Assembly: GCA_946405135.1 (NCBI GenBank)
Contig: CAMJGD010000011.1
Location: 1-64,000 of the forward strand
Source of the DNA: an uncultured Clostridiaceae bacterium
Lineage (GTDB): Bacteria; Bacillota; Clostridia; Clostridiales; Clostridiaceae
Length of the DNA: 64,000 bases
Direction: 5' to 3'
The number at the start of each line of letters is the position of its first letter. Positions within the stretch are counted from its first letter, which is position 1. Below are positions 8,730 through 17,486 of this stretch, one piece after another. The position numbers and the translations under genes are program-made. The notes beneath the pieces were generated by a model. It ran no database searches and was not told the origin of the DNA. It saw only the letters and a list, made by a program, of their open reading frames with translations.

Positions 8730-9659
8730 ATGAAAAATATAATAGAAGTAAAAAATTTAAAGAAGGAATATAGAAATTTTAAAGCTGTAAAAGGTGTAAA
8801 TTTTAGTGTAAAAGAGGGAGAAATATTTGGATTTCTAGGACCAAATGGTGCGGGTAAAAGTACTACCATAAATATGTTATCTACTATAAAGAATCCAACT
8901 TCAGGTACTGCTTATTTAAATGGATATGATGTAGTTAAAGATAGAAAAAAAGTTAGAGAGAGTATAGGTATAATATTTCAAGAAAATACTTTAGATGGAA
9001 AACTTACTGCTTATGAAAATTTACTCATACATTCTAAACTTTATGGTGTAGAAAAATCCATTAGAGAAGAAAGAATTTCTGAAGTATTAAAAATGGTGGA
9101 ATTAGAAGATAAGCGTGATAACATAGTTTCAACATTTTCCGGGGGGATGAAGAGAAGACTTGAGATTGCCAGGGGACTTTTACATCATCCTAAAGTTTTA
9201 TTTTTAGATGAACCTACTGTAGGATTAGATCCTCAAACTAGAGAGCATATATGGGAATATATTTTAAAGCTTAAGGAAGAAGCAGGTATAACTATATTTT
9301 TAACTACTCATTATATGGATGAAGCTGAATTTTGCGATAGAATAGCTATCATGGATCATGGTGAACTTATAGCTTTGGATACTCCGGATAGTTTGAAAAA
9401 TGCTGTAGGAGGAGATATCATGAATATTTCAACTTCCAATAATAAAAAAGCCATAAATTTATTAAAAAGTAAGTATGGTAAAGAACCAAAGGAAAATGAA
9501 AATATAATTTCTTTCAATGTAGAAAAAGGAAATGAGTTTTTGATAGACTTCATTAAAGACTTTGAAGTTCCAATAACCAGTGTTAATTTAAGAAGGCCAA
9601 CTTTAAATGATGTTTTTTTAGGTCTTACAGGAAGAGAAATAAGAGATGAAGCGGTTTAA
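8730..9659 (+). CDS. ABC-2 type exporter, ATP-binding protein (DrrA-like)
   Basis: 309-aa ATPase of the drug/antibiotic exporter subfamily. Walker A is GPNGAGKST (37-45), the signature is FSGGMKRR, Walker B is LFLDEPTVGLDP, and the H-loop His is in FLTTHYMDEAE. The C-terminal extension of about 90 residues is typical of DrrA-type proteins. It pairs with the permease 31 bp downstream and is controlled by the upstream MarR gene. Confidence 0.9.
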   Translation: MKNIIEVKNLKKEYRNFKAVKGVNFSVKEGEIFGFLGPNGAGKSTTINMLSTIKNPTSGTAYLNGYDVVKDRKKVRESIGIIFQENTLDGKLTAYENLLIHSKLYGVEKSIREERISEVLKMVELEDKRDNIVSTFSGGMKRRLEIARGLLHHPKVLFLDEPTVGLDPQTREHIWEYILKLKEEAGITIFLTTHYMDEAEFCDRIAIMDHGELIALDTPDSLKNAVGGDIMNISTSNNKKAINLLKSKYGKEPKENENIISFNVEKGNEFLIDFIKDFEVPITSVNLRRPTLNDVFLGLTGREIRDEAV

Positions 9660-9690
9660 TTAAAAAATAGTAGGAAAGGAGTTTTTATAA

Positions 9691-10524
9691 ATGGAAAGTA
9701 TTTTAGCTATATGGAAAAGAGATATAATAGGATTTTTTAGAGATAAAGCAAGTTTTATAGGTTCTTTGGCAATGCCTTTTATGCTTTTAATTATTTTTGG
9801 AAGTGGCATGGGAGGAGCTATAGAAGCTATGATGGGTGGAAATGCAGCCTCGGGACCTTTAAAGGATTTTAATTTTATTAAGTTTATGTTCCCAGGGGTA
9901 ATAGCTATGACTGTTTTTACTACTGCTATAATATCTGCACTATCTGTAGTTCAAGATAGAGAGGTTGGGTACTTGAGAGAAATTTTGGTTTCTCCCATAT
10001 CAAGATTTTCAGTAACTATAGGAAAAATTTTGGGAGGAAGCACAATTGCTACTATTCAAGGTTTGCTTATGCTGATATTTGTTCCTCTCATGGGAATTAA
10101 AATAAGTTTTCCTATGGTTATCAAATTAGCCCTTGCAATGTTTATAGTTGCTTTTGCTATATCAGCGCTAGGACTCTTTGTATCAAGCTTTGTTAAAACT
10201 TCTCAAGGATTTCATGCCGTAATAATATTGTTTATGATACCAATGTTATTTTTATCTGGAACCATGTTTCCTACAAATGGCATACCTGCTTGGATGAATT
10301 TTCTTGTAAAAATAAATCCATTAACTTATGCAGTGGATATGTTTAGAAAGATATTATTACAAGCAGATACTATGAATCCCATGTTAAGACAGGTTATGGG
10401 TTTGAACTTGACTGTATTTAATCATTCTATAACTATATTAAATGAAATATTATTTATAATACTATTTGGGTTAATATTTGCAGCCTTAGCATCTGTCATT
10501 TTTAATAGAGGCGAAGCTAATTAA
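9691..10524 (+). CDS. ABC-2 type exporter, permease (DrrB-like)
   Basis: 277-aa membrane protein with about six hydrophobic segments. It has the ABC-2 motif region VQDREVGYLREILVSPISR between helices two and three, and the typical FLSGTMFPTNGIPAWM near the C-terminus. It forms the exporter with the preceding ATPase. The substrate may be a drug, peptide or lipid; it cannot be told. Confidence 0.9.
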   Translation: MESILAIWKRDIIGFFRDKASFIGSLAMPFMLLIIFGSGMGGAIEAMMGGNAASGPLKDFNFIKFMFPGVIAMTVFTTAIISALSVVQDREVGYLREILVSPISRFSVTIGKILGGSTIATIQGLLMLIFVPLMGIKISFPMVIKLALAMFIVAFAISALGLFVSSFVKTSQGFHAVIILFMIPMLFLSGTMFPTNGIPAWMNFLVKINPLTYAVDMFRKILLQADTMNPMLRQVMGLNLTVFNHSITILNEILFIILFGLIFAALASVIFNRGEAN

Positions 10525-10686
10525 GGTATAAGGCAGCTGGTTATTAGTAGTAAAAGCGGATAGTTTTTATCTATAAGATATTTCAAAACAGCTTATCAAG
10601 TCATTTTTTAATAAGAGTCAAAAGGCACTTATATCCATATAATGTATTAGAAACTTCAATATTCTAAGCTAAAGGAGAGGATATGA

Positions 10687-12117
10687 GTGCCTTATGATTA
10701 TACAAAGATAACAGCAGTAGATGGCTTTGATGCTGCAAATATCAATAATGCTAGACAAAATAATTACTCTTGGTCCATGGCTGAAATGGAGGATTACATC
10801 TATGTAGGAACTGGCAAAAATATTTTCTACAATATAATTGATGAAGTTTCAAAGAGGTATGAGATCCCTTTTATAATGCCAGAAGAGCTTACACCCAAAG
10901 ATAAAGATGATAGGGCAGAGATATGGCGTTATAACAAGAAAGATTCATTTAAAAACTGGGAATTGGTGTTTAAATCGCCCAAAGGCGTTGATGGATTTCG
11001 ATTTATGATTTGTTATACTTCTCCTAGTGGACAAACTTCTCTTTATGCTGGAGGAGATACCAATGAAAAGATAAGAATTTTTAAATCTTCTTATGGAAGT
11101 CTTGGCAGCTGGCATGAGATCTCTAACCAGGAGCTTCAAGGAAGCACTACTAGAGCTATGTTAGTTCATAAAGAAAAGTTGTATCTAGCTACTTTTGATA
11201 ATATGGATAAAGAGGAAAGTGCCAATATTTATGTAAGCATGGATCCAGAAAAATACGGTTGGAAATTGACTACACCAAATGGAGGAGATACTGATAAAAA
11301 TCCTGCCGGAGGTGTCATATCTATGATTTCATTTAACAATCATATTTATGCTGGCACTAGTGGTAAGGATGGTTTTGAATTGTGGAGGACAACAGGTGAT
11401 GAACCTGAATTAAATAAGTGGCAGCTGGTTATAGATAAAGGTGCAGGAGATGCAGTTAATATAGCACCTTTGACCCTTGGAATTTTTAAAGATCATCTTT
11501 ATGTAGGAGCTATGGCATTTCCATTTACAGATAGAATAAAGTTAACTGGTTTTAAGCCTTTCGATATTATAAGAGTTGATAAAAATGACCATTGGGAAGT
11601 GGTTGTAGGGGGAAGACCAGTAGAACCAACTGATCCAGCTACGGGAAGACGAAATACAGCTTTAAGTGGTATGCCTTCAGGTTTAGGTATACCAACCAAT
11701 CTATATTGCTGGCAGCTTCAAGAATACAATGGAGAATTTTATTTAGGAACTTTTGATTGGTCAGTGCTTATTATACCCATGCTATCTTCAATTTTAAATT
11801 ATATAACATCTACAATAATAATAGTGCCTGAGCAATTTCGATTAAAATTTTATAAAGATATTTTAAGAGTATTATTAAGATACCCAATTCAAGTTAATAC
11901 TTCTTTTGCCAATTTATTAAGAGTTAAAAAAGGATTTGACTTATATACATCTAGGGATGGAATTCATTGGAGAATAATAACTTTAACTGGTTTTGACAAT
12001 CCTCATAATTATGGCGCTAGAAATTTATTAGTATCTGAAAATGGTCATTTATATATAGGCACAGCTAATCCTTTTAATGGCTGTGAAGTTTGGAAAAATA
12101 AGTTCTGTAAAACTTAA
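10687..12117 (+). CDS. Predicted cytoplasmic beta-propeller-like protein, unknown function
   Basis: 476-aa protein with no signal peptide. A short motif recurs through the length: YIYVGTGKN, SLYAGGDTN, LYLATFDN, IYAGTSGKDGFELWRTTGD, LYVGAMAF, FYLGTFDW and LYIGTANPFNGCEVW. This spacing of about 45-70 residues fits blades of a beta-propeller. A hydrophobic stretch near residues 365-380 (LIIPMLSSILNYITSTIIIV) is odd for a soluble propeller and could be a membrane or lipid contact. The start is a GTG behind GGAGAGG. No family is recognised with confidence. Confidence 0.6.
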   Translation: MPYDYTKITAVDGFDAANINNARQNNYSWSMAEMEDYIYVGTGKNIFYNIIDEVSKRYEIPFIMPEELTPKDKDDRAEIWRYNKKDSFKNWELVFKSPKGVDGFRFMICYTSPSGQTSLYAGGDTNEKIRIFKSSYGSLGSWHEISNQELQGSTTRAMLVHKEKLYLATFDNMDKEESANIYVSMDPEKYGWKLTTPNGGDTDKNPAGGVISMISFNNHIYAGTSGKDGFELWRTTGDEPELNKWQLVIDKGAGDAVNIAPLTLGIFKDHLYVGAMAFPFTDRIKLTGFKPFDIIRVDKNDHWEVVVGGRPVEPTDPATGRRNTALSGMPSGLGIPTNLYCWQLQEYNGEFYLGTFDWSVLIIPMLSSILNYITSTIIIVPEQFRLKFYKDILRVLLRYPIQVNTSFANLLRVKKGFDLYTSRDGIHWRIITLTGFDNPHNYGARNLLVSENGHLYIGTANPFNGCEVWKNKFCKT

Positions 12118-12132
12118 ATAGTTATTCAAAGA

Positions 12133-12163
12133 AAACAGCCTTTAAGCATAGAGGCTGTTTATT
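12133..12163 (+). terminator. Intrinsic terminator after the propeller gene
   Basis: Nine-bp stem AAACAGCCT / AGGCTGTTT with a ten-base loop, followed by a short T-containing tail. It lies 15 bp beyond the stop codon. Confidence 0.75.
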
Positions 12164-12269
12164 AGTTTATCAGCACAGTTTATGATTCTATCAATACAGA
12201 AAAGTACTTAAATGAGATAGTAGCTCTTTTGATACTATAATTTATATGGTATTATTTTTACAAACAAGC

Positions 12270-12296
12270 ATAGTGTAAAGTGAGCTATGAAAAAAT
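12270..12296 (+). promoter_or_regulatory. 27-bp conserved element upstream of the MATE gene
   Basis: ATAGTGTAAAGTGAGCTATG plus AAAAAAT is found again with only two differences at 15364-15390, upstream of the first Gfo/Idh gene. It starts about 90 bp before the MATE start codon and about 70 bp before the dehydrogenase start. A shared regulator site or promoter is likely; its identity is unknown. Confidence 0.45.
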
Positions 12297-12360
12297 ATAG
12301 TGCCTAAAAATTAAGCAATATTTTGACATAAGAGTTTAAAACAAGCATGGGGGGAATTTG

Positions 12361-13719
12361 ATGAATTCAGAGAAAAAGAGAAATCTTATACTTAATGGGG
12401 ATATGTATAAGGTAATAATTACACTTTCATGGCCTATTATGATAAACAATCTGATACAAACACTTTACAATCTAGCAGATGGAGTATGGGTGAGTAAACT
12501 TGGCTCAGTGCAATTTGCTGCTACTTCTTTTGTATGGCCGGTTAACTTTTTATTTATATCTTTAGGCATAGGACTTTCCATTGCTGGGACATCTATTTTA
12601 TCTCAACTGATTGGGGCGGCAAAATATGAAGAAGCAAATAAATATGCAAGTCAGCTTATGGTAGTATCTTTGATATGTTCTGTTTGTTTTTCATTACTGG
12701 GATATTTGATAAGTCCTCTTGTTATTAAGCTTATGGGCGGAACCGGTGACTTAGGGAAATATAGTAATATATATTTAAAAATAACATTTTTAGATATGCC
12801 TTTCATGTTTTTGTTTTTTAATTTTAATTCTATTATGAATTCTCAAGGAAACACTTTATTGCCTACAGTACTCAGTGGAATCAGTGCAATACTTAATGTG
12901 GTTTTAGACCCTCTTTTTATATTTACATTTAATATGGGCGTGGCTGGAGCGGCTATTGCTACTTTAATAGCTAAAGCATTACTTGCCTTGGCAGGGATAG
13001 TAATACTTAAACGGTCTTCTGCTATAATTAAACCAAGCTTTAAAAATTTTAAATTTGATAAATACATAATAAAAAAGATTGTAAAGGTTGGACTGCCTTC
13101 TTCTATTGGACAATCTGGTTCAGCTTTAGGATTTATAGTACTTAATGGGTTTATAGCTTCCTATGGAACAGCTACTATAGCAGCATTTGGTATGGTTAAT
13201 AGAATTACTTCTTTAATAATGCAGCCTGCTATGGGAATTGGAGCAGCTTTAACATCTATAGTAGGTCAAAATTTAGGTTCTGATCAAGTTGATAGGGTTA
13301 AAGAAGCTTTTTCAAAATCTATGAAGCTTACTATTACTTTTTCAATATTAGGATGTATACTTCTTCTGTGGCAGGATAAAGCCATAATTAATTTTTTTAT
13401 ACAGTCAAGAGATGATGGAGAAGTTATAGCACAAGGCATAAATTATCTTAAATATATATCTTATTCTATGCCTCTCATGGGGATTTTTAGTGTGCTTCAA
13501 GGAATTTTTCAGGGTTCAGGGCATACTAAATATTCTATGGCTATGGAGATTGGTAGGTTATGGTTTGTAAGGCTTCCTATGATATTAATATTTAAATATT
13601 TTACCCAGGTTGGACCTTCTGGTATATGGTTTTCTATGAGTTTTAGCAATTTAATAATATGTATATATGGATTCTTAATTTATAGAAAAGACAATTGGCA
13701 GAGCAATATTATTAAGTAA
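12361..13719 (+). CDS. MATE-family efflux transporter
   Basis: About 452 aa and twelve hydrophobic segments in two homologous halves. The N-terminal LSWPIMINNLIQTLYNLADGVWVSKLG is diagnostic of the family (drug/Na+ or H+ antiport). The second half begins at about VKVGLPSSIGQSGSALGF. I placed the start at the ATG at 12361; a TTG at 12358 is in frame and equally close to the GGGGGA site. It is monocistronic, followed by a hairpin. Confidence 0.92.
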   Translation: MNSEKKRNLILNGDMYKVIITLSWPIMINNLIQTLYNLADGVWVSKLGSVQFAATSFVWPVNFLFISLGIGLSIAGTSILSQLIGAAKYEEANKYASQLMVVSLICSVCFSLLGYLISPLVIKLMGGTGDLGKYSNIYLKITFLDMPFMFLFFNFNSIMNSQGNTLLPTVLSGISAILNVVLDPLFIFTFNMGVAGAAIATLIAKALLALAGIVILKRSSAIIKPSFKNFKFDKYIIKKIVKVGLPSSIGQSGSALGFIVLNGFIASYGTATIAAFGMVNRITSLIMQPAMGIGAALTSIVGQNLGSDQVDRVKEAFSKSMKLTITFSILGCILLLWQDKAIINFFIQSRDDGEVIAQGINYLKYISYSMPLMGIFSVLQGIFQGSGHTKYSMAMEIGRLWFVRLPMILIFKYFTQVGPSGIWFSMSFSNLIICIYGFLIYRKDNWQSNIIK

Positions 13720-13797
13720 TAAATTTTTTAAATTTTATAATTATGAATTATGTTTACTTATCTAATATTATGTTATTTAACTGAATTTATAGGAAAA

Positions 13798-13843
13798 AGG
13801 ACTGTGTAGGTAATGAAGAACTTTATTCATTACTTAACAGCCC
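13798..13843 (+). terminator. Hairpin between the MATE and DUF1292 genes
   Basis: Stem GTAATGAA / TTCATTAC (13810-13817 and 13826-13833), extended outward with gaps by GGACTGT / ACAGCCC. It lies between convergent genes and could act on either; no strong T-run is seen. Confidence 0.45.
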
Positions 13844-13861
13844 ATTCTCGGTTTGAGTTAT

Positions 13862-14095
13862 TTAGATTACTTTGGAGGCTGATTTTACTGCGGTAAGCTC
13901 TTTTTCATTATTTACAAGATCAAGAGCTTCATTGCCGTTTTCAAAGGTAAATTTGTATACTTCAATGAGTGAAGCATTATTTTCAGGTGACATAAGTACA
14001 TAGTCTGTATTGTTTAAAGAGAGATATTCCTTTACAGTGTAATTTACTAAGTCTCCCTTTTCATTCATAAAAGAATAGACTTTATTATGATTCAT
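13862..14095 (-). CDS. DUF1292 family protein
   Basis: 77-aa small acidic protein of the DUF1292 type: a strand-rich first half (NEKGDLVNYTVKEYLSLNNTDYVLMSP) and the conserved VYKFTFENGNEAL. Its function is unknown. The ATG at 14095 is preferred over a GTG at 14104 because AAGGAG lies eight bases before the ATG. Confidence 0.75.
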   Translation of the reverse strand: MNHNKVYSFMNEKGDLVNYTVKEYLSLNNTDYVLMSPENNASLIEVYKFTFENGNEALDLVNNEKELTAVKSASKVI

Positions 14096-14195
14096 AATAA
14101 ACACTCCTTTTTATAATTCTTATATTATAATGTTCAGTAACCAATATTTTTATTTATTTATGGGAGAAAATCTATAAAATTATTTGCAAAAAGAA

Positions 14196-14236
14196 GCAAA
14201 TGCTGCCCTTAGGTAGCATTTGCTTAAGGGCAGCAT
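14196..14236 (-). terminator. Terminator of araC with an overlapping alternative hairpin
   Basis: Eleven-bp perfect stem ATGCTGCCCTT / AAGGGCAGCAT (14200-14210 and 14226-14236). Read on the minus strand it is followed by a T-rich tract, as expected for the end of the araC gene. A second 9-bp stem GCAAATGCT / AGCATTTGC (14196-14204 and 14215-14223) shares the same bases, so the two folds exclude each other. Confidence 0.7.
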
Positions 14237-14252
14237 GTGTACTTTTAATTGA

Positions 14253-15185
14253 TTATTCTTTTTCTATATCAGGTGTACTTTGAATTCTAGATTTTAATGA
14301 TGTAGCATATTCGGATGGAGTCATATTGGTAATTTTTTTAAAGCATCTAGAAAAATAGTGAATAGACTCAAAACCAAGAATTTCAGCTATCTGAGAAAAG
14401 TTATACTTTTTTTCTCTAATGAGTTTTTTTGCTTCTTTCATTTTTAATTTTTGAAAATAGGCCATTACACTTTCATTAGTTTTTTTCTTGAATATGGTTT
14501 TTAAATGAGTTTTACCTATAAAAAATTTTTCGCAAATAAAATCAAAGGTGAAATTGCTGTAAATGTTTTCTTCCATAAAATTAATTATCTCTACTACTAC
14601 GTCATTTTCCATCTTTTCTTTAACTACGGTATCTATTCTATTACAGTTTTCATTTTTTATGTTACTTCTTATTATGTCAATTAATAAAAGCTCTATATAT
14701 AGTTTTATCAATTGTTCAGATGCAAATTCATCTGCAGCTTCCTTTTTTACTAGTTCTTTATAGCCGCAATTAAGATTTGTCAAAAAAGTTCTTTGACCTT
14801 CACAAAAAATCTTACTTAAAAGGTCTATCTGGTAGCTTGATAAATTAAAAATTTTGTTAGATTTGAAATAATCCATGGCGGAACTTGAACAGTTAAAACT
14901 TACAACCATTATATTAGGAGCAGTTCTGCCATTGGCTTTGACACTATGAAATTCATTAGGAGAATGAAATACAATATCTCCTTTTTGAAGTTTATAGCCT
15001 TTTTTGCCTGCCAATATATCTACTTCACCTTTATCCACGTAAAGGAATTCCCAGAATTGATGTGCTTCACCAGAAAAGCAATAGTTTTTTTCAAATTCAA
15101 AATAGTGAATTGTGACCAATTTATCAACTCGAATCAATTCCTTTAGGGGAAGCATTTTGTAATAAATATTTCTAGCCCCATTCAT
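14253..15185 (-). CDS. AraC-family transcriptional regulator with cupin sensor domain
   Basis: 310 aa. The N-terminal half has the cupin-type pattern HQFWEFLYVDKGEVDILAGK and GDIVFHSPNEFHSV, as in AraC sugar sensors. The C-terminal 90 residues carry two helix-turn-helix units (FDFICEKFFIGKTHLKTIFK; FSQIAEILGFESIHYFSRCF). It is divergent from the sugar operon. One of two nearly identical 37-bp sites lies 29 bp upstream of its start codon, so it probably controls both itself and the operon. Confidence 0.9.
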   Translation of the reverse strand: MNGARNIYYKMLPLKELIRVDKLVTIHYFEFEKNYCFSGEAHQFWEFLYVDKGEVDILAGKKGYKLQKGDIVFHSPNEFHSVKANGRTAPNIMVVSFNCSSSAMDYFKSNKIFNLSSYQIDLLSKIFCEGQRTFLTNLNCGYKELVKKEAADEFASEQLIKLYIELLLIDIIRSNIKNENCNRIDTVVKEKMENDVVVEIINFMEENIYSNFTFDFICEKFFIGKTHLKTIFKKKTNESVMAYFQKLKMKEAKKLIREKKYNFSQIAEILGFESIHYFSRCFKKITNMTPSEYATSLKSRIQSTPDIEKE

Positions 15186-15213
15186 ATAAAGAAAACCCCC
15201 CTTTTTCTATGTT

Positions 15214-15250
15214 GACAAATTATGCAAAAAAATCGACCATTATTGTAAAG
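15214..15250. promoter_or_regulatory. Candidate AraC-protein binding site, copy A
   Basis: 37-bp segment starting GACAAATTATGCAAAAAAA and ending TTGTAAAG. It matches 30 of 37 positions with 16540-16576. It lies in the divergent araC/dehydrogenase spacer. The length and the two conserved half-blocks suit an AraC-type direct-contact site. Confidence 0.6.
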
Positions 15251-15363
15251 AATATTTAAAGCAATTATTATAGAATTTTAAAAGAGATAATATTTTATTT
15301 TACAAATATCATTATACAGTCCTTTAATATTTATTTCAACAAAAAGTGACATGCATTATAGTG

Positions 15364-15390
15364 ATAGTGTAAAATGAGCTATAAAAAAAT
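15364..15390 (+). promoter_or_regulatory. 27-bp conserved element upstream of the first Gfo/Idh gene
   Basis: Copy of the element at 12270-12296 (25 of 27 positions identical). It lies 43 bp before the start codon of the dehydrogenase gene, so it may be its promoter or an operator. Confidence 0.45.
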
Positions 15391-15433
15391 AATTTTAATT
15401 AGATGATAAGATTGTTGTGATGGGGGGATTAAC

Positions 15434-16450
15434 ATGAGTAATATGTATGGTGTACTACTTATTGGCTGCGGACACATGGGTGAAGAACACATAAAAAACA
15501 TATATTTTAAAGAAAATGTGAATGTGGTTGCTGTAGTGGATTTAAATAAAAATAAAGCTAAAAATTTTGCCAGAAAATACAATGCTAAATCCTATGGCAT
15601 AGATTATAAACCCTATTTAAAGAGTAGGGAGGTAGATATAGTTATTATTGCAACTTATCCCTCTACTCATTTAAATATACTAAAAGAATGCATAAAAGAA
15701 AACAAGCATGTGATTTGTGAAAAACCAATTGTGGCTGATTTTAATGAAAGTGAAGAATTTGTAAGATTAGCCAAGAATAGCAAAAGCAAAGTGTTGGTAG
15801 GACATATTTTAAGACACAATGAATCTTATAATATCATAAAAAGGATGATAGAAAATGATGCTATAGGTAAGCCGCTAGTTATGCGAATGGTTCAAAATCA
15901 TCATACTAAAGATTGGCCTAAATATAAAAAACTAATAGAAGAAACTTCTCCTATAATTGATTGCGGAGTTCACTATATAGATATTATGAGATGGATAACA
16001 GGAGAAGAAGTGTCAACCATTAGCGGTATTTGTCAAAGAACAGAGTTTGATCTTATGTCAGATAAATATAATTATGGCATGATAAATATGACTTTTTCTC
16101 AAGGCTCTGTAGGATTTTATGAAGCAGGCTGGGGCAATACTATTAAGGCTCAAAATCTAAAAGAATTCATAGGCCCTAAAGGAAGAATTGTTCTCACTCA
16201 TAAAAGAGACAGGGTAGATAATAAAGAAGAAGGAGATCTCATAGAGTACTATAGCTATCCAGAAGGAAAATATGAGATTATAAATATAGATTGTGAAAGA
16301 AAACCTACAGGAATACAATTTGATAATTTAATAAACATGATTGAAAAAAATGAGGAAGCTAATCCACCAATTTCAGATGTAGAAAAAGCATTTCAGTTGA
16401 GTTTTAAGGCTGACGAAGCAATTAGAGAAAATAAATTAATAAGACTTTAA
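15434..16450 (+). CDS. Gfo/Idh/MocA-family oxidoreductase (first)
   Basis: 338-aa NAD(P)-dependent sugar or cyclitol dehydrogenase. The Rossmann motif GCGHMG is at residues 11-16, the family Glu-Lys-Pro in ICEKPIVADF, and the catalytic region in PIIDCGVHYIDIMRWITG with Asp and His. It is followed by its own terminator, so it forms a unit separate from the ABC operon downstream. Both units have a copy of the same 37-bp site. The substrate is unknown; inositol-like compounds or keto-sugars are possible. Confidence 0.88.
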   Translation: MSNMYGVLLIGCGHMGEEHIKNIYFKENVNVVAVVDLNKNKAKNFARKYNAKSYGIDYKPYLKSREVDIVIIATYPSTHLNILKECIKENKHVICEKPIVADFNESEEFVRLAKNSKSKVLVGHILRHNESYNIIKRMIENDAIGKPLVMRMVQNHHTKDWPKYKKLIEETSPIIDCGVHYIDIMRWITGEEVSTISGICQRTEFDLMSDKYNYGMINMTFSQGSVGFYEAGWGNTIKAQNLKEFIGPKGRIVLTHKRDRVDNKEEGDLIEYYSYPEGKYEIINIDCERKPTGIQFDNLINMIEKNEEANPPISDVEKAFQLSFKADEAIRENKLIRL

Positions 16451-16470
16451 ATAGACTTTATAACAATAAT

Positions 16471-16517
16471 AAAAGGAGTTTTTCCAAAGATTAAATCTTA
16501 AGGAAGACTCCTTTTTC
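16471..16517 (+). terminator. Intrinsic terminator after the first dehydrogenase gene
   Basis: Arms AAAAGGAGTTTTTCC and GGAAGACTCCTTTTT pair with one bulge around a loop; the right arm ends in a T-run. Confidence 0.75.
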
Positions 16518-16539
16518 ACATTTATCACAAATATGTTTA

Positions 16540-16589
16540 GACAAATTGTACAAAAAAACTGACGATTTGTGTAAAGTAAATGTTTACAC
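16540..16589 (+). promoter_or_regulatory. Candidate AraC-protein site, copy B, with inverted repeat
   Basis: 16540-16576 repeats the 37-bp segment at 15214-15250 in the same orientation. Its end runs into a perfect inverted repeat GTGTAAA / TTTACAC (16569-16575 and 16583-16589, seven-base spacer). It starts 93 bp and ends about 44 bp before the first gene of the importer operon, so activation or repression there is likely. Confidence 0.6.
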
Positions 16590-16632
16590 TTAGGGTTATC
16601 ATAAAGACAGACAGTAGGAAGGGGATGATGAA

Positions 16633-17469
16633 GTGAAAAAAGGAATAAATGTATGGTCTTTTAGTGGGAATCTATCTGCTAAAGAATACATTGATTTATC
16701 AAAAGAAGTTGGATTTGACGGATTAGAACTTGCTCTTAATGAAGAAGGAGAAGTAAGTTTAAAAAGTTCAGAAAAAGAACTTTTAGAAATAAAAAAATAT
16801 GCAGAAGAAAAAAACATTGATCTACACAGCGTAGCTAGTGGACTTTACTGGAAATACTCTCTAACTAGCGAAGATAAATCTACAAGAGAAAAGGCTATAG
16901 ACATAGTAAAAAGGCAAATAGAGGTAGCAGCAATTCTTGGAGCAGATTCCATTCTTGTAGTACCAGGAGCTGTGGGAGTAGATTTCATTCCTAATTGCCA
17001 ATTAGTAAGCTATGATAAAGCCTATGACACTTCTTTAGAAATATTTAAAAATTTAAAAACTTATGCTGAACAGTACAAGATAAATATAGGATTAGAAAAT
17101 GTATGGAATAAATTTTTATTATCACCTATAGAAATGAGAAATTTTATAGATGAAATTGATAGCAAATATGTAGGAGCTTACTTAGATGTAGGAAATTTAA
17201 TATACATTGGTTATCCAGAACAATGGGTAAAAATTCTAGGAAAGAGAATTAAGAAGGTTCATGTAAAGGACTTCAAAAGAAGTGTTGGTAATTTAAGTGG
17301 ATTTGTAGATTTACTAAGTGGTGATGTTAACTATCCAGAAGTAGTAAAAGCATTAAGAGAAATTGGTTATGATGATTATTTAACTGCAGAAATGTCACCT
17401 TACAAGTATTCTGAAAATGGTGTATTGTATAGTACTAAAATTGCTTTAGATAAAATAATAAACTTTTAA
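16633..17469 (+). CDS. Sugar phosphate isomerase/epimerase family protein (first)
   Basis: 278-aa TIM barrel of the xylose isomerase-like/AP endonuclease 2 family (IolE, hydroxypyruvate isomerase and tagatose epimerase relatives). Metal-binding acidic and His residues are visible in IGLENVWNKF, YLDVGNLIYIGYPE, KVHVKDFKR and LTAEMSPYK. The start is GTG at 16633 with GGAAGGGG eight bases upstream. It is the first gene of the importer operon, so it probably processes the sugar or its oxidised form. Confidence 0.85.
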   Translation: MKKGINVWSFSGNLSAKEYIDLSKEVGFDGLELALNEEGEVSLKSSEKELLEIKKYAEEKNIDLHSVASGLYWKYSLTSEDKSTREKAIDIVKRQIEVAAILGADSILVVPGAVGVDFIPNCQLVSYDKAYDTSLEIFKNLKTYAEQYKINIGLENVWNKFLLSPIEMRNFIDEIDSKYVGAYLDVGNLIYIGYPEQWVKILGKRIKKVHVKDFKRSVGNLSGFVDLLSGDVNYPEVVKALREIGYDDYLTAEMSPYKYSENGVLYSTKIALDKIINF

Positions 17470-17486
17470 AAACAAGGAGGATAAAT

